From Bacteroidetes bacterium UBA1935 (GTDB taxonomy: Bacteria; Bacteroidota; Bacteroidia; Chitinophagales; Chitinophagaceae), in the NCBI GenBank assembly GCA_002337045.1, contig DDFF01000007.1:372001-436000 (forward strand): 64,000 nucleotides of DNA. Direction: 5' to 3'. Under the pieces are notes generated by a model that ran no database searches, was not told where the DNA came from, and saw nothing but the letters and a program-made list of their open reading frames with translations. The position numbers and the translations under genes were made by a program. Shown one piece after another: positions 8,954-18,207 of this stretch. The stretch's first letter is position 1. Every line of letters starts with the position of its first letter.

Positions 8954-10339
8954 CTAAAACTGGAAATAGATAAACTGGTTTTCGCTGAATACACCAAACA
9001 CATAACACAGTGCTAGCATTGCAACAGTATATGTATAAAACTTCTTATCGCTCTCCATCCTGTATCCTTGCACACGGAATTCTTTAACCATCATTACCAC
9101 AATCAGCAATACCGAAAACAATAGCTCTGCAATATTCAAGCCCATTGCTGTGTCTCCACCCTGCAAGCTCAGTATGTTTGCTATGTACATCATTGCCTGG
9201 CTTATATTACTTGCACGGAAGAATATCCAGAGTATCGTCACTGCAATAAATGTAATGATGGCTTTCAATGTATTTGCAGCAAGCGATTTTGTTTTTTCGC
9301 TACTACCGGCGAATATTGTAACCAATAAGCCATGCAGGCCGCCCCACATTACAAACGTCCAGTTGGCACCATGCCACAAACCACTTAGCAGAAACACAAT
9401 GAATACATTGATACGCCTGCGCAGCTCTCCTTTCCTATTGCCCCCAAGCGGTATGTACACATAATCTCTGAACCAACCAGATAGTGACATATGCCATCGC
9501 TGCCAGAATGTGGTAATGTTGGAAGATGTATAGGGCTGCGAGAAGTTCTCCATCAGCTTTATATTCATAACTCTGGCAGCACCGATACCTATATCGCAGT
9601 AGCCGGAGAAATCGCAATATATCTGGAAGGAATAGAATACAGCACCAATGGCCAACACATACCATGCAGCAGATGCATGATTATCAAAAGCATAATCCAC
9701 CACCATTGCCAGCCTGTCTGCAATCACTACTTTTTTAAAGAAGCCCCAGAGCATTCTTACCAACCCTTCTTTTATATTCTCCCAATTATATGGCCTGTAC
9801 TCATGTAGCTGTGGCAGTATATTCTGCGGACGCTCAATAGGACCTGCTACCAACTGCGGGTAAAACATTACGTACAATGCATATGTAGCAAAGTTTCGTT
9901 CTGCCGATTGCTTACCTCTGTATACCTCTATGGTATAACTCATAGCCTGAAACGTATGGAATGACAGACCTACAGGCAATACAATATCCATCAGGCTGTA
10001 TTGCTTATCAATGCTTGCCATGTGCAGCAAACCGTTCAGATTCTCAGCTAGAAAATTGAAATACTTGTAGTATGCCAGTATACCAATATTGGCAATCAGG
10101 CTCATTATAAGCCATAGCCTCCTGCCTTTACCCTGTGTTCTTTCAATTAATATACCCGCTATATAGTCTATGATAATTGTAGCCCCCAGTATCAGGATGT
10201 ATTTGGGCACAAAAGACATATAGAAGTAGCAACTGGCTATCAGCAGCAGCAAATTGCGGCTCTTTTGCGTTTTCAGGGTGTAGAACCATAGGGTAACAAC
10301 CATGAAAAAAACCAGAAACTGTAAGGAATTGAACAACAT
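8954..10339 (-). CDS. MBOAT family membrane O-acyltransferase (AlgI/DltB-like)
   Basis: A polytopic 461-residue membrane protein of the MBOAT superfamily. It shows FAGPIERPQNILPQL-like spacing (here LVAGPIERPQNILPQL), then FSGYCDIGIGAARVM, WQRWHMSLSGWFRDYVYIP and LLSGLWHGANWTFVMWG. The last of these carries the catalytic His in the WHG motif. Roughly ten hydrophobic segments are visible. Members move acyl groups, usually acetyl, across the membrane for modification of exopolysaccharide or teichoic acid. The SGNH protein 3 bp downstream is the expected periplasmic partner. Confidence 0.93.
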   Translation of the reverse strand: MLFNSLQFLVFFMVVTLWFYTLKTQKSRNLLLLIASCYFYMSFVPKYILILGATIIIDYIAGILIERTQGKGRRLWLIMSLIANIGILAYYKYFNFLAENLNGLLHMASIDKQYSLMDIVLPVGLSFHTFQAMSYTIEVYRGKQSAERNFATYALYVMFYPQLVAGPIERPQNILPQLHEYRPYNWENIKEGLVRMLWGFFKKVVIADRLAMVVDYAFDNHASAAWYVLAIGAVFYSFQIYCDFSGYCDIGIGAARVMNIKLMENFSQPYTSSNITTFWQRWHMSLSGWFRDYVYIPLGGNRKGELRRRINVFIVFLLSGLWHGANWTFVMWGGLHGLLVTIFAGSSEKTKSLAANTLKAIITFIAVTILWIFFRASNISQAMMYIANILSLQGGDTAMGLNIAELLFSVLLIVVMMVKEFRVQGYRMESDKKFYTYTVAMLALCYVFGVFSENQFIYFQF

Positions 10340-10449
10340 ATGCCCGTCTGTACTGCTTTGTGCCTGATGTATCTGACCGTAAAAAAAGATAAAATAAACT
10401 ATATCTGCTTACTCTGACGGGTAAATTATACTTTTGCCCATCATTTGAT

Positions 10450-10457
10450 TATTTTTG
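10450..10457 (+). promoter_or_regulatory. TAnnTTTG promoter box of the E2 gene
   Basis: TATTTTTG lies 40 bases before the ATG at 10498. A TTTG 13 bases upstream is too close to be a standard -33 element. It would give a leader of about 35 bases, unlike the near-leaderless genes in this window. Confidence 0.45.
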
Positions 10458-10497
10458 TACCGCGTTATTGCTAATAAATTATAATTAACATACATAT

Positions 10498-11859
10498 ATG
10501 GCAGTTGTTGATTTGGTAATGCCTAAGATGGGTGAAAGTATCATGGAAGCTACCGTGCTGAAATGGCACAAAAAGCCGGGTGATACCGTGAGAATGGATG
10601 AAACAATTCTGGAAATAGCTACAGACAAAGTAGACAGTGAAGTACCATCTACTGCTGCCGGTACTATCACCGAGATATTATTTAAAGAAAACGACGTAGT
10701 ACCTGTAGGTACAGTAATAGCACGTATAGATACTGCCGGCGGTAGTGTTGCAGCACCTGCACCACAACCTGCAGCAGCAGCGCCTGCTCCAGCGCCTGTA
10801 GCGTCAGCACCTGCTCCGCAACCTGCGCCTGTGGCTGCACCAAGTGCAGCGCCTGTTGTTAGCAATGGCGATGGCGGCGCACGTTTCTACTCTCCGCTGG
10901 TACTGAACATTGCCTCTAAAGAAGGCATTGGTATGGCAGAACTGGAAGCAATTCCGGGTACAGGCAACGAGGGCCGTGTTACCAAAAAAGATATCCTAAA
11001 CTACCTGGCCAACAGAGGTAATGGTGCTCCTGCACCGGTTGCTGCTCCTGTAGCGCAAGCGGCAGCGCCTGCTCCACAGCCGGCACCTGTTGCTGTAGCT
11101 CCGGCACCAGCCGCACAAGCTTCGCCGGCACCTGCGGCTAACTATGGCAACAATGTAGAGATAATAGAAATGGACCGTATGCGCAAGCTGATAGCAGACC
11201 ACATGGTTCGCAGCAAGGCTACTTCTCCGCACGTTACCAGCTTTACAGAGTGCGATGTTACAAACATCGTTAACTGGCGCAACAAGGTTAAAAGCTCTTT
11301 CGAAAAGAAATACGGTGAGAAAATCACCTTCACGCCAATCTTCATAGAGGCTATCGTGAATTGTATTCGCAAATACCCGATGATCAACAGCAGTGTTGAT
11401 GGCGATAAAATCATCGTTAAGAAAGACATCAACATTGGTATGGCTACAGCATTGCCAAGCGGCAACCTGATAGTACCTGTTATCAAAAACTCTGACACTA
11501 AAAACCTGCTGGGCATCACTAAAGATGTAAACGGAATGGCTAACGCAGCACGTAACAATAAGCTGAAAGCTGACGATACACAAGGTGGCACTTTCACGCT
11601 GACAAACGTTGGTACTTTCGGTAGCCTGATGGGTACGCCAATCATCAACCAACCACAGGTGGCTATCCTGGCAGTTGGTAGCATCAAGAAACGCCCTATG
11701 GTTCTGGAAACAGAAAATGGGGATGTGATTGCTATCCGCCACATGATGTACCTGTCGCTGAGTTACGATCACCGTATTGTTGATGGCTCTCTTGGTGCAA
11801 GCTTCCTGACTGCTGTTGCAAACGAACTGGAAGCATTCGACCCAAGCAGGGAAGTGTAA
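10498..11859 (+). CDS. Dihydrolipoamide acyltransferase (E2) of a 2-oxo-acid dehydrogenase complex
   Basis: The 453-residue core protein of a 2-oxo-acid dehydrogenase complex. It has an N-terminal lipoyl domain (residues 1-80) with the lipoylated Lys44 in EIATDKVDSEVP. A Pro/Ala-rich linker follows (82-120), then an E3-binding domain near 130-170 (IPGTGNEGRVTKKDIL), a second Pro/Ala linker, and the trimeric catalytic domain. The active-site motif DHRIVDG carries His425 and Asp429. The substrate (pyruvate, 2-oxoglutarate or branched-chain 2-oxo acid) cannot be assigned from these motifs. E1 and E3 are not adjacent, so I give no gene symbol. A terminator lies 25 bp downstream. Confidence 0.93.
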   Translation: MAVVDLVMPKMGESIMEATVLKWHKKPGDTVRMDETILEIATDKVDSEVPSTAAGTITEILFKENDVVPVGTVIARIDTAGGSVAAPAPQPAAAAPAPAPVASAPAPQPAPVAAPSAAPVVSNGDGGARFYSPLVLNIASKEGIGMAELEAIPGTGNEGRVTKKDILNYLANRGNGAPAPVAAPVAQAAAPAPQPAPVAVAPAPAAQASPAPAANYGNNVEIIEMDRMRKLIADHMVRSKATSPHVTSFTECDVTNIVNWRNKVKSSFEKKYGEKITFTPIFIEAIVNCIRKYPMINSSVDGDKIIVKKDINIGMATALPSGNLIVPVIKNSDTKNLLGITKDVNGMANAARNNKLKADDTQGGTFTLTNVGTFGSLMGTPIINQPQVAILAVGSIKKRPMVLETENGDVIAIRHMMYLSLSYDHRIVDGSLGASFLTAVANELEAFDPSREV

Positions 11860-11884
11860 TAAGAATACAATCAACCTCAATAAG

Positions 11885-11908
11885 AAAGCCGCTGTAATCA
11901 GCGGCTTT
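11885..11908. terminator. Bidirectional hairpin terminator between the E2 gene and murF-alr
   Basis: A perfect 10-bp stem, AAAGCCGCTG with CAGCGGCTTT and a TAAT loop, sits between two convergent genes. T-rich sequence follows on the plus strand. Confidence 0.85.
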
Positions 11909-11931
11909 TATGTTTATATCATTGTTTGCAA

Positions 11932-14445
11932 TTACACTTCATTCTCATATACCCTTTTCACCCTTTGCGATATACCGGTCATCATTTCGTACGGTATGGT
12001 ATCTGCCCATTCAGACAATTGTGTCAATGGCAATTGCGGACTGAACACTACCACTTCATCGCCTTCCTTCGCCTCTGGAATATCTGACACATCTATCATG
12101 CACATATCCATACACACAATACCTACAAGTTTGGCAGGCTTGTCATGTACCAATACATGTGCTTTACCATTGCCCAACGCGCGCGGATAACCATCTGCAT
12201 AACCGATGCTGATGGTAGCAATACGTGTTTCTTTATCTATATGCCCTTTGCGGCCATAGCCAACTGTTTCACCGGCAGGTATGGTTTTTATTTGTGCGAT
12301 GGTTGTCTTTAGTGTGCTGATTTGTTTCAGTTCTTTTTGCAAGAGCCTGCTGCCATCTATCCCATACAAACCAAGGCCAAGCCTCACCATATCGTAATGC
12401 AATTCAGGGTGTCTGGCTATCGCTGCAGAGTTACAAATATGCCTCAATGGTTTGTTTGGCAGTCGTGTTAGCAGAGCGTGGCTCATTTGTTCAAACTGTT
12501 CCCGTTGATGCGCTGTAAAAGCATCAAGCGTCGGGTCTTCGCTAGCTGCCAGATGGCTGAATATACTTGCCACCTGTATATGCGCATTATTATCGCAATG
12601 CTCCATGAGAGCCTCCAGTTCGTGTGGCATAAAGCCAAGGCGGTGCATGCCGGTATCCAGTTTAATATGCACAGGATAGTTCTTTACCTGTAGTGTTTGG
12701 GCAATGCTTGTAAACAATTCTAAAGAACGTACGTTGTATATCTCGGGTTCAAGTTTCCACGCTATCATCCTATCGAACGACGAAGCATCAGGACTCATCA
12801 CCATAATAGGCATTGTAATACCTGCCCTGCGCAGTATGATACCTTCATCTGTATAAGCAACAGACAGATAGTCTACTCCTGAATACTGTAAGAGGTGGGC
12901 TATTTCATAACTACCGCTACCATAAGAAAAAGCTTTCACCATTGCCATCACTTTCACGCCCGGCTTCAGTTTACTTCTGAAAACATTCAGATTGTGAGTG
13001 AGTGATGATAGATTGATAGATAATATTGTTTGGTGTACTTGCTGCTCCAGCAACATATCTATCTTCTCAAAAGCAAATGCACGGGCACCTTTCAGCAGTA
13101 TAGCTTCGTTATCAAAAGTTATCAGGTGGAATTTCTTCAAAAACTCATCTGTAGATTTGAAGAATATGCTGCGCAGCTTTTTATACTTCCTGAATATGGA
13201 CTTATGTTTGTACAATGCAGGACCAATGCCTATAAACCGTTGAATATTCATACGGCTGATAAGCTCTGCCACTTCTTCATACAATTCTGTATCGGGCCTT
13301 GCTATCTGCAACAGGTCTGATAATATTACGGTACGCTGTTGATGTTGTTTTTGCTGCTCCAGATAATCAAGCGCTATCATCAGCGATGTCATATCAGAAT
13401 TGTACGTATCGTTGATAATAGTACAATCGTTGATGCCATGCCTCAGTTCAAGACGCATGGAAACAGGCTGCAGGCGTTGCATCCTTTCTGCAATCACATC
13501 TTGCTTTATACCCATCAACAGCAATACAGACCAGCAGTGTATAGCATTCTCTACAGATGCTGCATCGTGAAATGGTATTGCTATAGAAAGCGTTTCGCTT
13601 TTATAAACCGCAGTAATATTAGTCTTACCTGCCTCTGTTTTTACTTCCTGTATGTACAGGTCAGCATCTTCATTCTTCTGCGACCATGTAAATAACCGTA
13701 GCGGATTCTCTCCACCATGATTACGCACGTTCGACTTATAATGAACAACCAACTCGTTCAATTCAGGATAATCTATGCAATAGACAAGTTCCCTTACATT
13801 TCTAAACAAGCCGAGCTTTTCATTTATCTTCTGCCTGTTGTTCAGAAAGCCCTCGCTATGTGCTTCGCCTATATTGGTAAATACACCTATTGTAGGTTGA
13901 ATGATTTTCTCAAGCCTTTGCATTTCATCGGGCTGAGAAATACCTGCCTCGAATATGGCAAGTTGTTGTTCTGGTTCCAGCAGCCATACAGACAGTGGCA
14001 CACCTATTTGCGAATTATAACTTTTAGGACTGCGGACTGTATTGTAACTCTCCTCCAACAACTGATACAACCACTCCTTCACTATCGTCTTACCATTGCT
14101 ACCTGTAATGCCTATTACGGGTATATCAAATTGCTTTCTGTAGCCTGCAGCTATCTGCTGCAATGCATGCAGCGTATCATGCACTTTTATAAAAGAAGAT
14201 GCTGGATATTGTTGTACATCCACATCTTCGCTAACCAAAAAATTGCGAATACCCTTTTCGTAGCCCTGTTGTATAAAACTATGTCCGTCTCTACGATTTG
14301 TCTTCAGTGCTATGAACAGTGCCTTTTCAGGCTCTGCTACCTTTCTTGTATCTATTACCAGTTCTTCTACAGGCACACTACTTTCTTGCAACAGCAGCGT
14401 ACCGTTACACCATTTTTTCAATTGTTCTGCATCCGGCCGTTTCAT
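11932..14445 (-). CDS. murF-alr: Bifunctional UDP-MurNAc-tripeptide:D-Ala-D-Ala ligase / alanine racemase (MurF-Alr fusion)
   Basis: An 837-residue fusion that supplies D-alanine and also adds D-Ala-D-Ala to the peptidoglycan precursor. Residues 1 to about 455 are MurF, with the ATP-binding GITGSNGKT at 112-120 and the block NDTYNSD further on. From about 465 to the end is a PLP-dependent alanine racemase. The PLP Lys504 lies in MVKAFSYGSG, and Tyr730 in VGYGRKG aligns with a conserved active-site tyrosine. SIGYADGYPR and VCMDMCMIDV are also typical. The fusion is established in Bacteroidota, so it is not an artefact. It explains why murF is missing from the dcw cluster at 38-54 kb. Confidence 0.95.
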   Translation of the reverse strand: MKRPDAEQLKKWCNGTLLLQESSVPVEELVIDTRKVAEPEKALFIALKTNRRDGHSFIQQGYEKGIRNFLVSEDVDVQQYPASSFIKVHDTLHALQQIAAGYRKQFDIPVIGITGSNGKTIVKEWLYQLLEESYNTVRSPKSYNSQIGVPLSVWLLEPEQQLAIFEAGISQPDEMQRLEKIIQPTIGVFTNIGEAHSEGFLNNRQKINEKLGLFRNVRELVYCIDYPELNELVVHYKSNVRNHGGENPLRLFTWSQKNEDADLYIQEVKTEAGKTNITAVYKSETLSIAIPFHDAASVENAIHCWSVLLLMGIKQDVIAERMQRLQPVSMRLELRHGINDCTIINDTYNSDMTSLMIALDYLEQQKQHQQRTVILSDLLQIARPDTELYEEVAELISRMNIQRFIGIGPALYKHKSIFRKYKKLRSIFFKSTDEFLKKFHLITFDNEAILLKGARAFAFEKIDMLLEQQVHQTILSINLSSLTHNLNVFRSKLKPGVKVMAMVKAFSYGSGSYEIAHLLQYSGVDYLSVAYTDEGIILRRAGITMPIMVMSPDASSFDRMIAWKLEPEIYNVRSLELFTSIAQTLQVKNYPVHIKLDTGMHRLGFMPHELEALMEHCDNNAHIQVASIFSHLAASEDPTLDAFTAHQREQFEQMSHALLTRLPNKPLRHICNSAAIARHPELHYDMVRLGLGLYGIDGSRLLQKELKQISTLKTTIAQIKTIPAGETVGYGRKGHIDKETRIATISIGYADGYPRALGNGKAHVLVHDKPAKLVGIVCMDMCMIDVSDIPEAKEGDEVVVFSPQLPLTQLSEWADTIPYEMMTGISQRVKRVYENEV

Positions 14446-14488
14446 CTTCTTACTTCTTAGTAACTAAATTATATAATAAGAAAGAAAA

Positions 14489-14510
14489 GATCCGGGTTAT
14501 TTCCCGGATC
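14489..14510 (-). terminator. Terminator with the DUF4340 stop codon in its loop
   Basis: The 8-bp stem GATCCGGG/CCCGGATC is followed on the minus strand by TTTTCTTTC. The TAA stop of the DUF4340 gene lies in the six-base loop, and the stem encodes its last residues. It ends the gldF-gldG-DUF4340 unit. Confidence 0.75.
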
Positions 14511-15591
14511 CTCCAACTTTATATACATTTCCCGGAACTTCAGGAACGTCTGTTTTTCCTTTTATGCCGGTGGTATCATCAGCATCATAAAACTCGAATG
14601 CTTTACGAAATATCTTATCGAATGTAAAACGCTGTATAATAACCGTGTCTTTAAAATTATTTATCACAGCATAAAACCTATCAGCATCAAACTTATTATC
14701 TATGCCGGGAAAAGGTGTCAGCATATTTTTACTTCGCCTGTTCAGTGGCATCCAATATACATCTGCATGCGCAGTAGCACCTTTTACAGAAGTAACATCA
14801 ATACCACAATACTTAGGCACAGACTTGATTATAGAATCTAACTTTATGGTACCGTTGATATAGCCCTCGCTATTTATATTCTCAAAAAAACGGCTATAAA
14901 CCCCTGCCCTTCTTTTATTCAATGGTTTTCCTGTCATCAATGCTTTATCTATCTGTACCTCTATATTATCTGCAGCAATGCGTTTCAACGTAAAGCTATT
15001 TAAAGGCTCTTCGGTATAGGTAACGCTTACAGATTTCAATTCATTTTCCGGCACATTAAATACAGTTCTATCTCTATAATCTTCAAAAGCTGTACTGTAC
15101 CTACTCTCTAAATAGCCCTGAAATCCGGGTATCTGTACAACATAAGGCATTTCACTTCCCTCCATAAGCATGTAGCTACCGGTGTTATTATTTGCCTCGC
15201 CTACTACATAAAACACACGAATCTTATCCCCGCTTTTATCGTACACCTCAATCTTGATGCCTTCACCTGCCATCATTTTTATCACATTGTCATAGGCGCT
15301 TTGTGGCACGGGGTACTGTGCTACCTGCTTGTTAAGTGTTGTGAGTATTATATCAACAGGCTGTTTCAATGCCGGATATTTTCCATCTAATATCCAATGT
15401 CCGTCTTTGCGCTCCAGCAGTATTTGTTTGCCCTTTTTATCGGCAAGAAATATTTTATATACCGAGGCTGTATCTGCAATCTGAAAACCTGCTTCATTTT
15501 TAGAGAACGCATCTTTTTCTCTGAATACAAAATACCATACACCAGCTCCCAACAGTGCTAATACTAAAAAATACAATAACGTCTTCTTCAT
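14497..15591 (-). CDS. DUF4340 domain protein, partner of GldF-GldG
   Basis: A 364-residue protein with one N-terminal membrane anchor (residues 4-23). A large soluble domain follows with the alternating strand pattern of DUF4340, including ILLERKDGHWILDGKYPA near residues 57-74, then VFYVVGE and YLESRYSTAFEDYRDRTVF. DUF4340 proteins are commonly encoded right after GldG-like ABC auxiliary proteins, as here with a 26-bp gap. It therefore probably works at the periplasmic face of that ABC system. No catalytic residue is recognisable. Its stop codon sits inside the terminator loop. Confidence 0.8.
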   Translation of the reverse strand: MKKTLLYFLVLALLGAGVWYFVFREKDAFSKNEAGFQIADTASVYKIFLADKKGKQILLERKDGHWILDGKYPALKQPVDIILTTLNKQVAQYPVPQSAYDNVIKMMAGEGIKIEVYDKSGDKIRVFYVVGEANNNTGSYMLMEGSEMPYVVQIPGFQGYLESRYSTAFEDYRDRTVFNVPENELKSVSVTYTEEPLNSFTLKRIAADNIEVQIDKALMTGKPLNKRRAGVYSRFFENINSEGYINGTIKLDSIIKSVPKYCGIDVTSVKGATAHADVYWMPLNRRSKNMLTPFPGIDNKFDADRFYAVINNFKDTVIIQRFTFDKIFRKAFEFYDADDTTGIKGKTDVPEVPGNVYKVGGSGK

Positions 15592-15617
15592 CTTATGCTA
15601 TTATTCACTAACAAACT

Positions 15618-17348
15618 CTATTTCTTTTCGTACTTGCGCTTGCGGAAGAAAATGAATGCAGATGCAAACATTAATACCAGTAATATCGGCAATGCTATGT
15701 TTACAAGGCGCCACTTCAGTTTCTCCTCTTTAACCCTGCCACTATCCAGCATACGTAGTTTGGCATCTTTAGCACGTGCTTCCAGCAAGCCACCATCGTC
15801 TGTCAGATATTCCAGACAGTTGCTTATGAACTCTTTATTTGCAAATCTTGTTTCTGTAAATCTCCAATAGCCCATTTCCATAGGACCATCCTTCTGCGAA
15901 AAATCATTCTCCATCATTTCGCCATCAGATATTACAATCATTTTTGTTGGTACATCTGCAACTTGCTTGAACGGGCGTTTCAGCGAATCCTGCAATATTT
16001 TCAGGAATGTAGGCGCAAGCCTGTTTTGAAATAATGAATTGAATTTACCTTCCAACAAAACGGCTGCATTCTGATATGGCTTCTTAAACATATCAGGCGT
16101 CATCTGATATCGCAACATACTGAGGCTAACCCTGACAGGGAACGCTTCTGTACGGCTGTATTTTGATGACTGCAAAAGAACAGTTTTTTGAATACCCGGT
16201 GTATTATTTACAGTATCTATGCTATTTACAAATCGGCCAAAAACTGCACTGATATTTTTCACTATCGGATGCTGAGAAGTAGGTGTAAATATCGGGTAGA
16301 ATATCCATGGCCTTAATTGCATTTGCGGCTCGCCCTTTTGTGCAGCTACCAATATTGGCAATGGCAGACATTGTTGCAAGTCTTCTATCAGATCCAAATT
16401 GATTCGCGCGCCGTATTTGAACAGCATATCATCTATTTCCAGTCCATAATCTAACGTCATAAACTGTTCAGACTTCTGCAGGCTATCCAGTGGTGTATAC
16501 AACTGGTCTATCGCCCACAATATCCTTCCGCCTTCCATCACGTACTGATCTATCTTAAACTTCTCCCTGTCGTCAATAGGCAACGTTGGCCTGTTAATAA
16601 TAATGGCTTTATAGCTTTTAGGTATGAATGCATTAATAGACAAATCAAACGTATCAACCTTATACTTTTGATTCAGCATGTTAAACAGATCGTACGTATT
16701 AAGCCCCAGGGCTTCTCCATGACCTACTATATAAGCAATCGTTTCTTTATCGGGTTTGTTCAGCTTATTAATCGCATCGGCCAGTTTATACTCCAAGAGA
16801 TTTTCTGAATTATTCAGATTTTCCCATGGGCTTACCCATTTATTATTTTCTAACAGATTAACTGCTGTTTCTTTGCCTCGGTATTGTACCAATACATACG
16901 GAAATACCCATTTTTCTACATACCCGTCCTCTTCATTGCTTTGCAGATTGATAGCAAATATCCCTTTCTCTGACAATTCTTTCGATATCGCTACTTTTTC
17001 CTCTTCGTTCTTACCCTCAAACGGGTCTGTGAAACGAAAAACTATTTTACTGCCGGCAACGCCTCTGAAAGACTCCAGCCTTTCGCGCGTGGCATCGGAA
17101 AGGCGCTGAAAGCCTGCAGGGAATTGCCCCTTCAGGTATACCGTCACTACAGCTACATCATCCATACTTTTCAGCATTTTGATTGTAGGTGCAGAAAGTG
17201 TAAAGCGTTTCTCTTTGGTAAGATCTAAACCCGTATGATATCGTGCTGCCAGTATGTTGATACCTACTAATATGGCAGCCAGCATCAGCATGCGTAATAC
17301 GGCCTGCCTCATTTGCGATTTTCTCTTGTTCGAATTCTTTGTTGCCAT
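15618..17348 (-). CDS. gldG: Gliding motility-associated ABC transporter substrate-binding protein GldG
   Basis: A 576-residue GldG protein with an N-terminal membrane segment (about 17-34) and the GldG/IFT52-like extracytoplasmic region starting at RYHTGLDLTKEKRFTLS. The block VAYIVGHGEALG-like (here AYIVGHGEALGLN) lies near residue 205, and a C-terminal membrane segment lies at about 548-566, before a basic tail. GldG works with GldF and the ATPase GldA. The three were first described as needed for gliding in Flavobacterium johnsoniae, but relatives occur in non-gliders. It lies 8 bp after gldF. No gldA is present in the window. Confidence 0.9.
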   Translation of the reverse strand: MATKNSNKRKSQMRQAVLRMLMLAAILVGINILAARYHTGLDLTKEKRFTLSAPTIKMLKSMDDVAVVTVYLKGQFPAGFQRLSDATRERLESFRGVAGSKIVFRFTDPFEGKNEEEKVAISKELSEKGIFAINLQSNEEDGYVEKWVFPYVLVQYRGKETAVNLLENNKWVSPWENLNNSENLLEYKLADAINKLNKPDKETIAYIVGHGEALGLNTYDLFNMLNQKYKVDTFDLSINAFIPKSYKAIIINRPTLPIDDREKFKIDQYVMEGGRILWAIDQLYTPLDSLQKSEQFMTLDYGLEIDDMLFKYGARINLDLIEDLQQCLPLPILVAAQKGEPQMQLRPWIFYPIFTPTSQHPIVKNISAVFGRFVNSIDTVNNTPGIQKTVLLQSSKYSRTEAFPVRVSLSMLRYQMTPDMFKKPYQNAAVLLEGKFNSLFQNRLAPTFLKILQDSLKRPFKQVADVPTKMIVISDGEMMENDFSQKDGPMEMGYWRFTETRFANKEFISNCLEYLTDDGGLLEARAKDAKLRMLDSGRVKEEKLKWRLVNIALPILLVLMFASAFIFFRKRKYEKK

Positions 17349-17356
17349 ATAGCGTA

Positions 17357-18109
17357 TTAATCCTGTTTAGCCGTGTCCCATGTGCGGCTGTTGAGCGATA
17401 AACGTGTAAGTGAAATAAACAATACTACCACAGAGAGGAAGTAAATGACATCTCTGGTATCAATAAATCCGCGGCTGATGGAATTATAATGGAATGACAT
17501 ACCCACCATGCCCAGATAGTAATCCAACCCGTTTGTAAATGCAGGTACTTTGCTTAGTGCTTCAAAACCGCTGTACAACAAATAGCATGAAAAGAGGGCT
17601 ATTAAAAAACCTACAATCTGATTATTAGCCAGCGAAGAACTGAAAACACCTATGGCAGTAAAACCCGCCACCAGAAACAGTAGCCCGATATACGAGCCAA
17701 TAATACCTCCGCTATCAATCGGATTTCCCTCTACCGACAAATTGCTGATTGTGTATACATACAGCAATGTTGGCAACAGCGCAAATACAACCAGTAGGAG
17801 CGATGCGAAATATTTACCCAGAATGATGTCAGTATCTCTCAATGGTTTTGTCTGCAACCACTCTATAGTACCTCCCCTGAATTCATCAGCAAATGAACGC
17901 ATTGTTACTGCAGGTATCAGCAGCATCAGAAACCACGGCGCCAGCTCGAAAAAGCTATCGAGTGTTGCATACCCGCCCGGTCGCAATATTGTATATTGAG
18001 GTAATACCCAGATAAACAGGCCGCAAGCTATCAGGAAAACCAGTATAGCTATATACCCTACAATGGAACTGAAAAAAGAATTGATTTCTTTTATAAAAAT
18101 ACTACGCAT
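17357..18109 (-). CDS. gldF: Gliding motility-associated ABC transporter permease GldF
   Basis: A 250-residue permease of the ABC-2 type with about six membrane segments. It opens with MRSIFIKEINSFFSSIVGYI and has LLIPAVTMRSFADEFRGGT then EWLQTKPLRDTDIILGKYFA, the coupling-helix region of this subfamily. Start ATG 18109 is chosen because it fits family N-termini. The frame stays open upstream, but without a conserved sequence. A TAnnTTTG box lies 30 bases before this start. It heads the gldF-gldG-DUF4340 operon. Confidence 0.9.
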   Translation of the reverse strand: MRSIFIKEINSFFSSIVGYIAILVFLIACGLFIWVLPQYTILRPGGYATLDSFFELAPWFLMLLIPAVTMRSFADEFRGGTIEWLQTKPLRDTDIILGKYFASLLLVVFALLPTLLYVYTISNLSVEGNPIDSGGIIGSYIGLLFLVAGFTAIGVFSSSLANNQIVGFLIALFSCYLLYSGFEALSKVPAFTNGLDYYLGMVGMSFHYNSISRGFIDTRDVIYFLSVVVLFISLTRLSLNSRTWDTAKQD

Positions 18110-18139
18110 ATGTGCATACCCCCTTTGTGTAAGGGATGG

Positions 18140-18147
18140 CAAATATA
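18140..18147 (-). promoter_or_regulatory. TAnnTTTG promoter box of gldF
   Basis: TATATTTG on the minus strand lies 30 bases upstream of the gldF ATG. It fits the Bacteroidota -7 consensus and would start the gldF-gldG-DUF4340 message. Confidence 0.45.
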
Positions 18148-18207
18148 ACAAAACGCACGGGCTTTATCAGTCATCATAATGTGTTAAAACCTGCACGAAT
18201 AGTATTT

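Noticed and set aside
10996..11880. A 294-codon minus-strand frame opposite the E2 gene
   Set aside because: It arises from the Pro/Ala linker repeats and conserved E2 codons read backwards; there is no domain.
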